6,169 bases of DNA from Gammaproteobacteria bacterium (GTDB lineage Bacteria; Pseudomonadota; Gammaproteobacteria; UBA6429; Thiohalophilaceae): positions 1 to 6,169 of the forward strand of contig JAHEDA010000149.1 of assembly GCA_024641445.1 (NCBI GenBank). The letters run 5' to 3'. Below the pieces are notes generated by a model, which was given only the letters and a program-made list of their open reading frames with translations, made no database searches and was not told the origin of the DNA. Shown here piece after piece: positions 1-5,238 of the stretch; position 1 is the first letter of the stretch, and each line of letters opens with the position of its first letter. The translations under genes and the position numbers were made by a program.

Positions 1-132
1 GATTACGCTATCAAACAGGGGGCGGTGCGTCTCCAGTGGCTAACGGCCACTGACAACGAAATGGCTCAGCACGCTTACGCATCCGTTGGTGCGACAGGTA
101 AGCCGTGGCTGGTGTACGTTCTTAAACGATAA
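1..132 (+). CDS. GNAT-family N-acetyltransferase, C-terminal fragment
   Basis: The reading frame is open from the first base and ends at TAA 130-132, so only the last 43 residues are visible. The piece contains GAVRLQWLTATDN, then AQHAYASVGA, then W-L-V-Y-V-L-K-R. This matches the usual end of GCN5-related acetyltransferases: a strand ending in W-x-T-x-x-D-N, a helix in which an Ala/Leu-Tyr pair precedes a G-A/F turn, and a final strand with a conserved Tyr. In the family this region forms part of the acetyl-CoA site and the last beta strands, and the enzymes acetylate amines on small molecules or proteins. The substrate cannot be told because the N-terminal part lies outside the window. The next gene starts 17 bases downstream on the same strand, so the two may be co-transcribed. 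Confidence 0.75.
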   Translation, partial: DYAIKQGAVRLQWLTATDNEMAQHAYASVGATGKPWLVYVLKR

Positions 133-149
133 CAAACCGCAAGGGTGAT

Positions 150-785
150 ATGACACTTTTTTACTGGGGCATGTCTCTCATCGGTGCGCTTGCGCTTAGC
201 GGGATTATCTGGCGCGTCGCACACGGTCGGCATCCCATCCCATGCCCGGTATGGTTGGGCTGGTTGGTCGAGATGGACAATCCACTGGCCCGCACAAATA
301 GTGCGGCTGCCATTATAGAGCACATTCATCTCAGTTCTGGCATGAGATTACTCGATGCGGGTTGCGGGCCGGGTAGGGTGAGTATTCCCGCCGCCAGGTG
401 TGTCGGTGTAGAGGGTGAAGTCGTCGCACTGGATCTGCAAGCCGGGATGTTACATCGTGCCGAGAAACGGTCGAGGTCAGCCGGGATAAGTAATATCCGT
501 TTTGTGCAGGCAGGTTTGGGGGAGGGAAAACTTGAGCAGAATTATTTTGATCGCATTCTTCTGGTAACCGTACTGGGAGAAATAGGTAAACGTGAGGAAG
601 CCATGCGAGAAATCTACGCCGCACTCAAGACGGGTGGAATATTCTCGGTGACAGAAATAATCTTCGACCCGCACTACACCCGTCGTGAGAAAGTTACGGG
701 CTTATGCACGACTGTTGGGTTTCAGGAGAAGGAATATTATGGTAACTGGGTTTCATTTACCCTTAATTTCGAGAAGCCACAGTAA
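150..785 (+). CDS. Membrane-anchored class I SAM-dependent methyltransferase
   Basis: The protein is 211 residues and appears complete. Residues 1-22 form one hydrophobic segment, probably a membrane anchor, followed by a basic stretch and the PCPVWLGWLVEMDNP linker typical of this group. The Rossmann-type methyltransferase fold then starts: motif I is LLDAGCGPG at 67-75, the acidic residue ending strand 2 that would bind the SAM ribose is D95 in VVALDLQ, and motif IV is FDRILLVTVLGEI at 133-145. A later strand, GGIFSVTEIIFDPH, is also typical. The start is ATG 150, preceded by AAGGGTG at 141-147. Spacing from that motif is short but workable. The methyl acceptor is not evident; related proteins are usually annotated only as methyltransferase domain (methyltransf_11/25-like). 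It follows the acetyltransferase end by 17 bases, which suggests one transcript. No catalytic-motif loss is visible. Confidence 0.9.
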   Translation: MTLFYWGMSLIGALALSGIIWRVAHGRHPIPCPVWLGWLVEMDNPLARTNSAAAIIEHIHLSSGMRLLDAGCGPGRVSIPAARCVGVEGEVVALDLQAGMLHRAEKRSRSAGISNIRFVQAGLGEGKLEQNYFDRILLVTVLGEIGKREEAMREIYAALKTGGIFSVTEIIFDPHYTRREKVTGLCTTVGFQEKEYYGNWVSFTLNFEKPQ

Positions 786-894
786 TTTTCAACCATTGAG
801 CCCGGCCTGAAATGTGAGTTAACGGCGGACAACGCTGACCCTCCGTCTTGCCATCTGTTATGTAGTTGAACCGACTGGCGTATACACTGTCATA

Positions 895-925
895 TTCACC
901 GAGCATCGCATGTGATGCCGGTGAA
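895..925. other. Near-perfect hairpin, function unknown
   Basis: Left arm TTCACCG-A-GCATC (895-907) pairs with GATGC-CGGTGAA (914-925), with one bulged A at 902. That is 12 base pairs. The inner GCATGT can add a G-U pair closing a CATG loop. No run of T follows on either side, so it does not look like a simple intrinsic terminator. It may be a REP-like repeat, a protein site, or an mRNA structure. Confidence 0.6.
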
Positions 926-1062
926 ATTCCCTGCCCATCTCATGGGTTTACACGTTGTGGGTTGAGTTCTATATCACTTGATGCCGATCAATGTCAGCAG
1001 GCGTGATATCCATCAACATGCCTTATTCGCGGGTAGTCCCGCTATCTGTATCAATTTTGCAT

Positions 1063-1067
1063 GGGAG
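1063..1067 (+). promoter_or_regulatory. Ribosome binding site that supports a GTG start
   Basis: GGGAG lies 12 bases before GTG 1080. The spacing is long. An in-frame TGA at 1074-1076 rules out any start further upstream, so GTG 1080 is the first possible codon and fits the usual N-terminus of the family. Confidence 0.5.
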
Positions 1068-1079
1068 ACCATTTGAGTC

Positions 1080-1733
1080 GTGAAACCAAAACTCGTCAGC
1101 TTTAAGTTGTGTCCCTTCGTCCAACGTGCAGTTATTGCGCTGAATCTAAAAGAGGTCGATTACGAAATTGAATATATCGATCTGGAGCAGCCTCCAGAAT
1201 GGTTCCTGAAAATTTCTCCACTCAAGAAGGTCCCGCTGTTACGGATAGGGGGAGACGTTATCTTTGAGTCGGTAGTGATTCTTGAATATCTAGACGAGGC
1301 CTATCCATCCCCACACCTGCACCCCACCGATCTGGTCAAGAAGGCAAAGAATCGTAGCTGGATAGAATTTGGCGGTAGCTGCATGATGGATTCATACCTC
1401 ATGGGCATCAGTGATAATAAGGCAGGTTTTCAGAGGAGTCTGAACGAGCTAAATGAAAAATTTGATCAGCTCGAACAGGTTATCACTGGACCATACTTCA
1501 ATGGCCAAGAACTCTCCATGGTCGACGTGAGTTATGCGCCTCTGATGCAGCGTATCAGTTTTGTGGATGAGCTAAAGCCAATAATCTTCGATTCCAAACG
1601 CCACCCACGGATCAATGCATGGAAAGATAGGTTGTTAAACCTCGATGTAGTGAAGACGTCTACAGTTCTCGATATTAAACCACTTTACCAGGCGATGTTA
1701 AAAAAACGTAACAGTTATATCGTCTGCTCATAG
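1080..1733 (+). CDS. Glutathione S-transferase with cysteine active site (omega-like)
   Basis: The protein is 217 residues, a usual length for a soluble GST. The N-terminal thioredoxin-like domain (about 1-77) carries CPFVQR at 11-16, where C11 is the likely catalytic cysteine, as in omega-like and related bacterial classes. The cis-proline is in KVPLL at 50-54 (P52), and E63-S64 (IFESVVILEYLDE) would hold the gamma-glutamyl part of glutathione. The C-terminal helical domain follows, with the conserved LSMVDVSYAPL segment at 145-155, whose Ser and Asp form the family's N-capping box. Known members of cysteine-type classes do thiol transfer, dehydroascorbate reduction or deglutathionylation more than classical conjugation. 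The actual substrate is not shown. The start is GTG, fixed by an in-frame TGA two codons upstream. It stands alone, with non-coding or decayed DNA on both sides. Confidence 0.93.
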   Translation: MKPKLVSFKLCPFVQRAVIALNLKEVDYEIEYIDLEQPPEWFLKISPLKKVPLLRIGGDVIFESVVILEYLDEAYPSPHLHPTDLVKKAKNRSWIEFGGSCMMDSYLMGISDNKAGFQRSLNELNEKFDQLEQVITGPYFNGQELSMVDVSYAPLMQRISFVDELKPIIFDSKRHPRINAWKDRLLNLDVVKTSTVLDIKPLYQAMLKKRNSYIVCS

Positions 1734-1872
1734 TCTGGCAGAGGCAAGTTCCTGGCTATCTCTCGATCAGATTGAATCTGATATGGGATACGATACTTTT
1801 CAGTAGTGGCTACAACAGTAAGCTAATCAATTCCACTTTAGCGACTACGCTCAACTTCGAAATGAGAATACT
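1734..1872 (+). pseudogene. Decayed coding-like stretch with in-frame stops
   Basis: In the frame that begins near 1738, the translation reads as protein-like sequence rich in Gln, Trp and acidic residues (SSWLSLDQIESDMGYDTFQ, then WLQQ, then ANQFHFSDYAQLRNEN). It is interrupted by TAG at 1804-1806 and TAA at 1819-1821. Both stops could arise from Gln codons by single C-to-T changes. I do not recognise the family. This may be the worn end of a lost gene, or chance; the composition is the only evidence. Confidence 0.25.
1766..1782. other. 17-bp perfect inverted repeat
   Basis: ATCAGATT-G-AATCTGAT is a perfect 8+1+8 dyad, 32 bases after the GST stop codon. As RNA it could fold into a 6-bp stem with a TTGAA loop, but no T-run follows directly. 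As DNA it has the shape of a dimeric regulator's operator. It lies inside the possible decayed frame at 1734-1872, so it may be accidental. Confidence 0.4.
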
Positions 1873-2068
1873 ATGGCAGTCTAAATCTGTATTAGGTGTG
1901 GTAAGCGTTTCAGCACGATGACCTGAGGCAAATGTGGTTCCGACCTGAAACACTGCACCCTGAAACGGTAAGATGGTAGTACGGTACACATCTCTGGTGT
2001 GTCAAAACGGTCATGGCAAGGTTAAATCAACCGTGTGTTGTGGTCAGGAAGTGATGCGCACGTTCTAG
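1873..2068 (+). pseudogene. Remnant of a small zinc-ribbon-like gene
   Basis: Starting at ATG 1873, the frame reads M-A-V-stop, then ICIRCGKRFSTMT, stop, GKCGSDLKHCTLKR, stop. This gives two cysteine pairs, C-x2-C and C-x6-C, in a zinc-ribbon-like arrangement. A frameshift then moves the coding signal to the frame of ATG 1973, which reads SLVCQNGHGKVKSTVCCGQEV and ends at TAG 2066-2068. The two parts together would give a protein of about 65 residues with two metal-binding cysteine clusters. At least three in-frame stops and one frameshift mean it is not expressed as one protein. The 31-codon intact tail alone (1973-2068) has no visible ribosome binding site. I do not recognise a named family. 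Confidence 0.35.
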
Positions 2069-2536
2069 AACAGCTGCGGCCTCCAGTCTACAGGTACTAT
2101 TTTCCCATAAATGGGCGGCGTGGCTGAGACAAAATCGTCGTTACATTGGCATCTCATTACGCACTCGCACACAGTTTTCATCTGATTGCGTTAATCTTGC
2201 TTGGGTATAATTATCCACACCCATTCCTGGACAGATTGACGGCCACGTCCTTGATTGGGGGTGGCCTCGCCTACCAGTTTATTGCCGCAATGACGCTGAC
2301 CTCGTTCGTCTCCACAAAAATGGTGACTCGGAAAAAAACGCTGGAAATTGCTACATACGGTCGGGTCTTATTACATCTGGGTGATATTTTTCCAAAGTTT
2401 CCTGTTCCGTGCCTTGAAGAATAGTTTTCTCATTCCCTTTGCACTTCTACTGGTGCTTATTCTTGGTTTTCGTCTTGCCCATTGGGTACAAAACAAGGCA
2501 ATTCGCATTACAGTCCAGGCGATTGAAGAGAGTTGA
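2069..2536 (+). pseudogene. Ferric reductase-like transmembrane protein, frameshifted and N-truncated
   Basis: Three frames join into one recognisable membrane protein. From about 2073 the first frame reads AAASSLQVLFSHKWAAWLRQ and then NRRYIGIS, ending at 2156. One extra base (T2157) moves it to a second frame with YALAHSFHLIALILLGYN and GGGLAYQFIAAMTLTSF. An extra A in a run of seven (2332-2338) moves it to a third frame with RWKLLHTVGSYYIWVIFFQS and two further hydrophobic segments, ending at TGA 2534-2536. The family is the heme-binding ferric-reductase-like domain. Its conserved histidines are visible in ALAHSFH and LLHTVG. The first helix and a start codon are missing upstream. Known relatives pass electrons across the inner membrane. 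With two frameshifts and a lost N-terminus it is most likely dead. Sequencing error could explain the A-run shift but hardly all three defects. Confidence 0.75.
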
Positions 2537-2998
2537 ACCTAAACTCATAGTCATGCGCTACTGGTCACAGCGCAGTCATATCGCTCCTTCTATTCCTGCC
2601 AAAACTAACCTCCCCAGTATGTCTAGCGATGAGTTAGCATCATATCTAGACTAAGTCTTAATCTAAATTTAACGGGTAAGCCTTACGGCAGTGTCATGAG
2701 GGCGCTAATTTAAGTTACTGGTGGTCGTGGCGCACCATTTTTGTCCAAACAGGACTTGGTTGGCTGGGCACTACAGCTTGGATCGATTAAATGCGAATTA
2801 ATGTCACCTAAAGTAATGCGGTTGTAATACCGATATAGATTTTAATGGTGAGGTATACCTGACTAATGATTAAGAAGATGGTGATTCCGAATGAACCTAT
2901 TCGAGCGATTGTAGTCGAACTAGGCGGCCTAGGGGTGGCCAGACTGCCATAACTGTTTGGCATACGTCCTGTTTAAGAAAAACATGTAAAAAAATAGT
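2537..2998. other. Gap with no supported gene; small dyads near its right end
   Basis: No open frame with a credible start, ribosome binding site or recognisable family was found here. A 33-codon ATG frame at 2553-2654 and a stop-to-stop frame at 2714-2818 (containing LSKQDLVGWALQLGS) look slightly protein-like, but nothing more supports them. The stretch is probably a continuation of the decayed block. Its right end carries two inverted repeats just before the next gene, and an A-rich segment at about 2975-2995. Confidence 0.5.
2920..2962. promoter_or_regulatory. Paired dyads upstream of the unknown gene pair
   Basis: CTAGGC-G-GCCTAG (2920-2932) is a perfect 13-bp dyad. Thirteen bases later comes TGCCA-N8-TGGCA (2945-2962). 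Both lie within 80 bases of the start of the next gene, where an operator would be expected. I could not find a clear -35/-10 pair beside them, so a regulatory role is only inferred. Confidence 0.3.
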
Positions 2999-3334
2999 GT
3001 GGCGATGGGAGTGGATGAGAACATCTCAGTAGTGCAGTATTTTACCCAGGTTGAGAGCTGTGTTGACTATCAGTCCTTTGTCTATAGCCTGGATAAACAA
3101 TTCACACCTCAGCGTTACGAGGTCTGTGGGCGACTGCTATTGAGCCTGGGTACGGTTACTGAAGAACGTATGGGCGTGGTGTATGTGCGCGGCCCCTGGG
3201 GCTTCTTTGTGGTCCCTGCGTATGGGTACCCTACCCTGAAAATAAGTTTCTTTCACGATAGTACGAGTAAAGAGATCGAACATGTGTTATTGAAGATTTA
3301 TAACATATTTAACCAAAACAAAGAAAATGATTAG
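2999..3334 (+). CDS. Hypothetical protein, about 110 residues
   Basis: I do not recognise this protein. It is 111 residues if it starts at GTG 2999, or 109 from ATG 3005. Neither start has a good ribosome binding site, and an in-frame TAA at 2987-2989 blocks anything further upstream. There is no signal peptide or clear membrane segment. The centre (about 57-86) alternates hydrophobic and polar residues like beta strands: RMGVVYVRGPWGFFVVPAYG followed by YPTLKISFF. The C-terminal 25 residues look like an amphipathic helix ending in a hydrophilic tail. The stop lies 17 bases before the next gene, which has a strong ribosome binding site, so the two are probably one transcript. Codon use looks no different from the neighbouring real genes. 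Coding status rests on length, protein-like composition and spacing. Confidence 0.6.
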   Translation: MAMGVDENISVVQYFTQVESCVDYQSFVYSLDKQFTPQRYEVCGRLLLSLGTVTEERMGVVYVRGPWGFFVVPAYGYPTLKISFFHDSTSKEIEHVLLKIYNIFNQNKEND

Positions 3335-3340
3335 TGTTAA

Positions 3341-3347
3341 AGGAGAT
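3341..3347 (+). promoter_or_regulatory. Ribosome binding site that decides the start of the next gene
   Basis: AGGAGAT ends four bases before ATG 3352. A closer ATG at 3348 runs into TAG after three codons, so ATG 3352 is the working start. Confidence 0.75.
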
Positions 3348-3351
3348 ATGA

Positions 3352-3792
3352 ATGAGTAGCTCTATAGATAGCAGTAATGCCTGTGTCATCGTGATTGCCG
3401 ACCTTTTTACGAAAATATCAGCACAGAGAAAACTGCTAAAACAAACGCCTATAGAGGATCGTGCGATGATATCGCGTTGTACACTGCGGTTTAACTTGGA
3501 TAGTCACCAGAAACTGGATTTCGGCGTTGAACGCATCGAGTTGGATGATCACGATGTTGCAAATCTGGAGAAGGTTGTGAATGAATTGTTTGGTGTCCAC
3601 TTCGAAGGTGCAATCAAAAAAATGTGTTCAAAAACTGTAAAGACAGAAATGACTGCGAAATCAGCGCGTGAGAGAACTATGGCGCGGATCAATTCAATCA
3701 ATCTCGAGAAGGTTGAAGTTGAAGGATCAAAACCGGAGCATGCAGATCGGGGTTTTGTATCACGAATCAAGAGCCTTTTTGGTGGAAAGTAA
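3352..3792 (+). CDS. Hypothetical protein, 146 residues, charged
   Basis: I do not recognise this protein. It is soluble in appearance, without signal peptide or membrane segment. Residues 1-40 contain a hydrophobic strand (CVIVIADLF) and a basic helix. Residues 41-65 could be beta strands (RCTLRFNLDSHQKLDFGVERIEL), and 66-95 an amphipathic helix. The tail (about 96-130) is rich in Lys, Arg and Glu and probably helical or disordered. It ends in FVSRIKSLFGGK, a short amphipathic basic end that could contact membrane or nucleic acid, though that is a guess. The start ATG has a strong AGGAG site. It follows the preceding unknown gene by 17 bases, suggesting an operon. Its stop codon lies two bases before the TTGA repeat that flanks a miniature palindromic element, so the insertion sits directly behind the gene and may have cut an older, longer C-terminus. 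Confidence 0.72.
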   Translation: MSSSIDSSNACVIVIADLFTKISAQRKLLKQTPIEDRAMISRCTLRFNLDSHQKLDFGVERIELDDHDVANLEKVVNELFGVHFEGAIKKMCSKTVKTEMTAKSARERTMARINSINLEKVEVEGSKPEHADRGFVSRIKSLFGGK

Positions 3793-3798
3793 ACTTGA

Positions 3799-3826
3799 GG
3801 GTGCCTCTAAAAATTCAATCAAGCAG
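3799..3826 (+). repeat. MITE left terminal inverted repeat
   Basis: Left arm, from GGGTGCC to AAGCAG. It pairs with the right arm at 3912-3939 with five mismatches in 28 positions. Confidence 0.85.
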
Positions 3827-3911
3827 ATGATGGCAAGGCAAAAACAAATGAAAAAGCGCAGTTTACACGGAGTAAATGAGCATTTTGAGCTTGTTTTTAA
3901 CGCAGCCAGCG

Positions 3912-3939
3912 CTGCTTTAGTGAATTATTAGAGGTGCCC
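3912..3939 (-). repeat. MITE right terminal inverted repeat
   Basis: Right arm, from CTGCTT to GGTGCCC. It is the inverted partner of 3799-3826. The stop codon TAG of the read-through frame falls inside it. Confidence 0.85.
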
Positions 3940-3982
3940 TTGAATAAAAGTAACTCATATATCTATCGTAAAGGGATTTTGC

Positions 3983-5176
3983 ATGACTCCTAAAATAACC
4001 AGCATACATGGACAGACCCATATCGGTGGGTTGAATCGGGTATATCACTGTAATTACTACAATGCCTATTTACAAACAGCGGTAATGCTGTCGGACGGTG
4101 CGGGCGAATGCCAACCAAGACAGCTTTTACATGATGCAGTAGTCCCGCTGATACGTCACCTTCGTAAGACGGGCTACACCGAGAAGGATTTGAGTGAGGA
4201 ATTTGCATTTTGTGGATTCGGAAAACTGCGCCGTGCGACAGGTCCAACCGAATGGCTGACACCGACCTCTCACTATGGTCAGGCAGCCGTGATGCAAGGC
4301 AAAAAGGAGTGTAGTTGTTTTTTTAATGCGGGGTATATCTCGGGTATTACCGAGCAGGAAACGCATGAGACCATGTGCAAACAAGCAGGTGCGCCGGTCG
4401 ATTGGTATAAAGCAGGGGAAGTCTTGCACCCAATTAAGGACTATCTGAAACGCCCGGCAGAACTCCACCCCGTTCCACCACGATTCAGCTTCGCCGAGGC
4501 CCAATCATTTAACACCTCTGTCGACGAGGATGCGATCATTAAGGCCGTGAGCGGTCTGCCCTTATTCGGAAAATCAGGAATGAATGACACGGGCCTGATT
4601 GATGCATTTGGAGTTGTACTGACCAATCACTTTGCGGACTACTACAACTATATTTCTTACGAGTCCTATTTTGGCATGATTAAGGCCGGTATGTCGTTAG
4701 AGCAAACACAGGACGTTTTTGTACAAGGTGGACATGTCTGTGCCTTCAATACCTTCGGTGGCATCATGTCCAGCCCCGAGTGGGACGCTGTTGTCAGACC
4801 CATGTGCAAGACGGATGAAGATTGGATCCATGGCATGGTCGCCATCGCCAATGCGCTTGGTTGGGGTGTCTGGCGAGTCGAGAAGATTGTACCAGGACGT
4901 GAATTGGTCATTCGGGTCTATAACTCTTATGAGGGAGTTGGGTATAAACGGATGTATCCTACTGCCAAGAATCCACAACTTTCATTCCTGGTCATGGGTG
5001 GGGTGCAGGGGCTTGCTCATCTATTCTGGAAGATTGATATCAAGAAGCGGCCAACGCTAAACCAGAATTTCTATGCCTCTGTCTTTAACTCACCAGAGAA
5101 TAAATTCTCCGTTAAACAGACTCATGCGATTGCGGCGGGGCATGGGTATGATCGTGTGGTGGCATGGCGCGACTAG
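3983..5176 (+). CDS. Tandem V4R-like domain protein, 397 residues
   Basis: The protein is soluble in appearance and seems built of two similar halves. In the first, FCGFGKLRRATG at 76-87 is followed by CSCFFNAGYISGI (110-122) and ETMCKQAGAPVDW (129-141). In the second, LGWGVWRVEKIVPG (292-305) is followed by LSFLVMGGVQGL (333-344) and QTHAIAAGHGYDRVVAW (379-395). The order G-x-G strand, C/S-F-x2-G-x2-x-G helix and a closing x-C/A-x2-G segment resembles V4R domains, the 4-vinyl-reductase/hydrocarbon-sensor fold found in BchJ and in XylR-type regulators. Each half also starts with a Tyr/Asn-rich helix (HCNYYNAYLQ at 22-31, ADYYNYISYE at 218-227). No catalytic or output domain is visible, so it could bind a small hydrophobic ligand or metal; cysteines 110, 112 and 132 are candidates. 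The ATG start has AAGGGA at 3971-3976. A glutamine amidotransferase follows 62 bases on. The family call is by eye. Confidence 0.6.
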   Translation: MTPKITSIHGQTHIGGLNRVYHCNYYNAYLQTAVMLSDGAGECQPRQLLHDAVVPLIRHLRKTGYTEKDLSEEFAFCGFGKLRRATGPTEWLTPTSHYGQAAVMQGKKECSCFFNAGYISGITEQETHETMCKQAGAPVDWYKAGEVLHPIKDYLKRPAELHPVPPRFSFAEAQSFNTSVDEDAIIKAVSGLPLFGKSGMNDTGLIDAFGVVLTNHFADYYNYISYESYFGMIKAGMSLEQTQDVFVQGGHVCAFNTFGGIMSSPEWDAVVRPMCKTDEDWIHGMVAIANALGWGVWRVEKIVPGRELVIRVYNSYEGVGYKRMYPTAKNPQLSFLVMGGVQGLAHLFWKIDIKKRPTLNQNFYASVFNSPENKFSVKQTHAIAAGHGYDRVVAWRD

Positions 5177-5188
5177 CTTGTACCGAGA

Positions 5189-5218
5189 TGGTGAGTGGTA
5201 AATAATACCTACTCACTA
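5189..5218. other. Hairpin between V4R-like gene and amidotransferase
   Basis: TGGTGAGTGGTA (5189-5200) pairs with TACC-T-ACTCACTA (5206-5218) around an AATAA loop, with T5210 bulged and one G-U pair. This gives about 12 pairs. No T-run follows, so it is a weak terminator candidate at best. It could act as an mRNA stability or attenuation element within a shared transcript, or as a dyad operator for the amidotransferase. Confidence 0.5.
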
Positions 5219-5238
5219 CTACTGACGAGCCCAGGTTT

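Larger units (their letters stand above)
786..1079. other. Non-coding gap with hairpins
   Basis: This gap between the methyltransferase and the GST has no open frame I would defend on either strand. It holds a strong hairpin at 895-925, a short perfect dyad TTGATGCCGATCAA at 978-991, a 7-base inverted pair ATATCAC (971-977)/GTGATAT (1003-1009), and a small GC hairpin GCGGG-TAGT-CCCGC at 1029-1042 just before the GST ribosome binding site. The word TGATGCCG occurs in both the large hairpin and the 978-991 dyad. I see no convincing sigma-70 promoter pair and no U-run terminator. Confidence 0.5.
3795..3943. mobile_element. Palindromic MITE, 141 bp, with TTGA direct repeats
   Basis: The element core is 3799-3939, bounded by direct repeats TTGA at 3795-3798 and 3940-3943. 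Its left end GGGTGCCTCTAAAAATTC and the reverse complement of its right end, GGGCACCTCTAATAATTC, match well. Over the outer 28 positions 23 pair. The symmetry goes on inward without a shift: AAAAACAA at 3840-3847 mirrors TTGTTTTT at 3891-3898, AAAA at 3852-3855 mirrors TTTT at 3883-3886, and TTTAC-ACGGA-GTAAA sits exactly in the middle (3862-3876, centre 3869). The size, ends and target duplication fit a non-autonomous insertion element mobilised by a transposase elsewhere. The ends recall IS5-type insertion sequences, but that is memory, not a search. A frame reads through it from the previous gene's tail to TAG 3929-3931; I regard that as a by-product. Transcribed, it would form a long imperfect hairpin. 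Confidence 0.85.

Noticed and set aside
1734..2068. Use of an alternative genetic code, because several in-frame stops could stand for Gln
   Set aside because: All intact genes in the window end at TAA, TAG or TGA in the expected places (for example the GST at TAG, the V4R-like gene at TAG), and frameshifts are also present. Gene decay is simpler.
2332..2341. A programmed -1 ribosomal frameshift at the A-rich heptamer
   Set aside because: A -1 shift leads to the wrong frame. A +1 shift or loss of one A is needed, so the usual slippery-site mechanism does not fit.
2553..2654. A 33-codon ATG frame, ending with SSDELASYLD
   Set aside because: No ribosome binding site, no recognisable family, and it lies in the decayed block. 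The evidence is too weak for a gene.
2714..2818. A stop-to-stop frame containing LSKQDLVGWALQLGS
   Set aside because: It looks somewhat protein-like but has no start codon near its beginning and no known motif. It may be a relic, but I cannot support it.
2867..2953. A 28-codon ATG frame containing EPIRAIVVELGGLG
   Set aside because: Too short, no ribosome binding site, and it covers the 2920-2932 dyad. Probably chance.
3668..3931. A + strand frame overlapping the end of the 146-residue gene and running through the MITE; a shorter version starts at GTG 3782 (49 residues)
   Set aside because: Most of the shorter version lies inside the palindromic element and its stop is in the right inverted repeat. 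There is no good ribosome binding site. The longer version is a shadow of the upstream gene in another frame.
4127..4978. Several long frames on the opposite strand and other frames of the V4R-like gene
   Set aside because: They lie fully inside a well-supported gene, have no ribosome binding sites or motifs, and reflect codon bias of the real gene.
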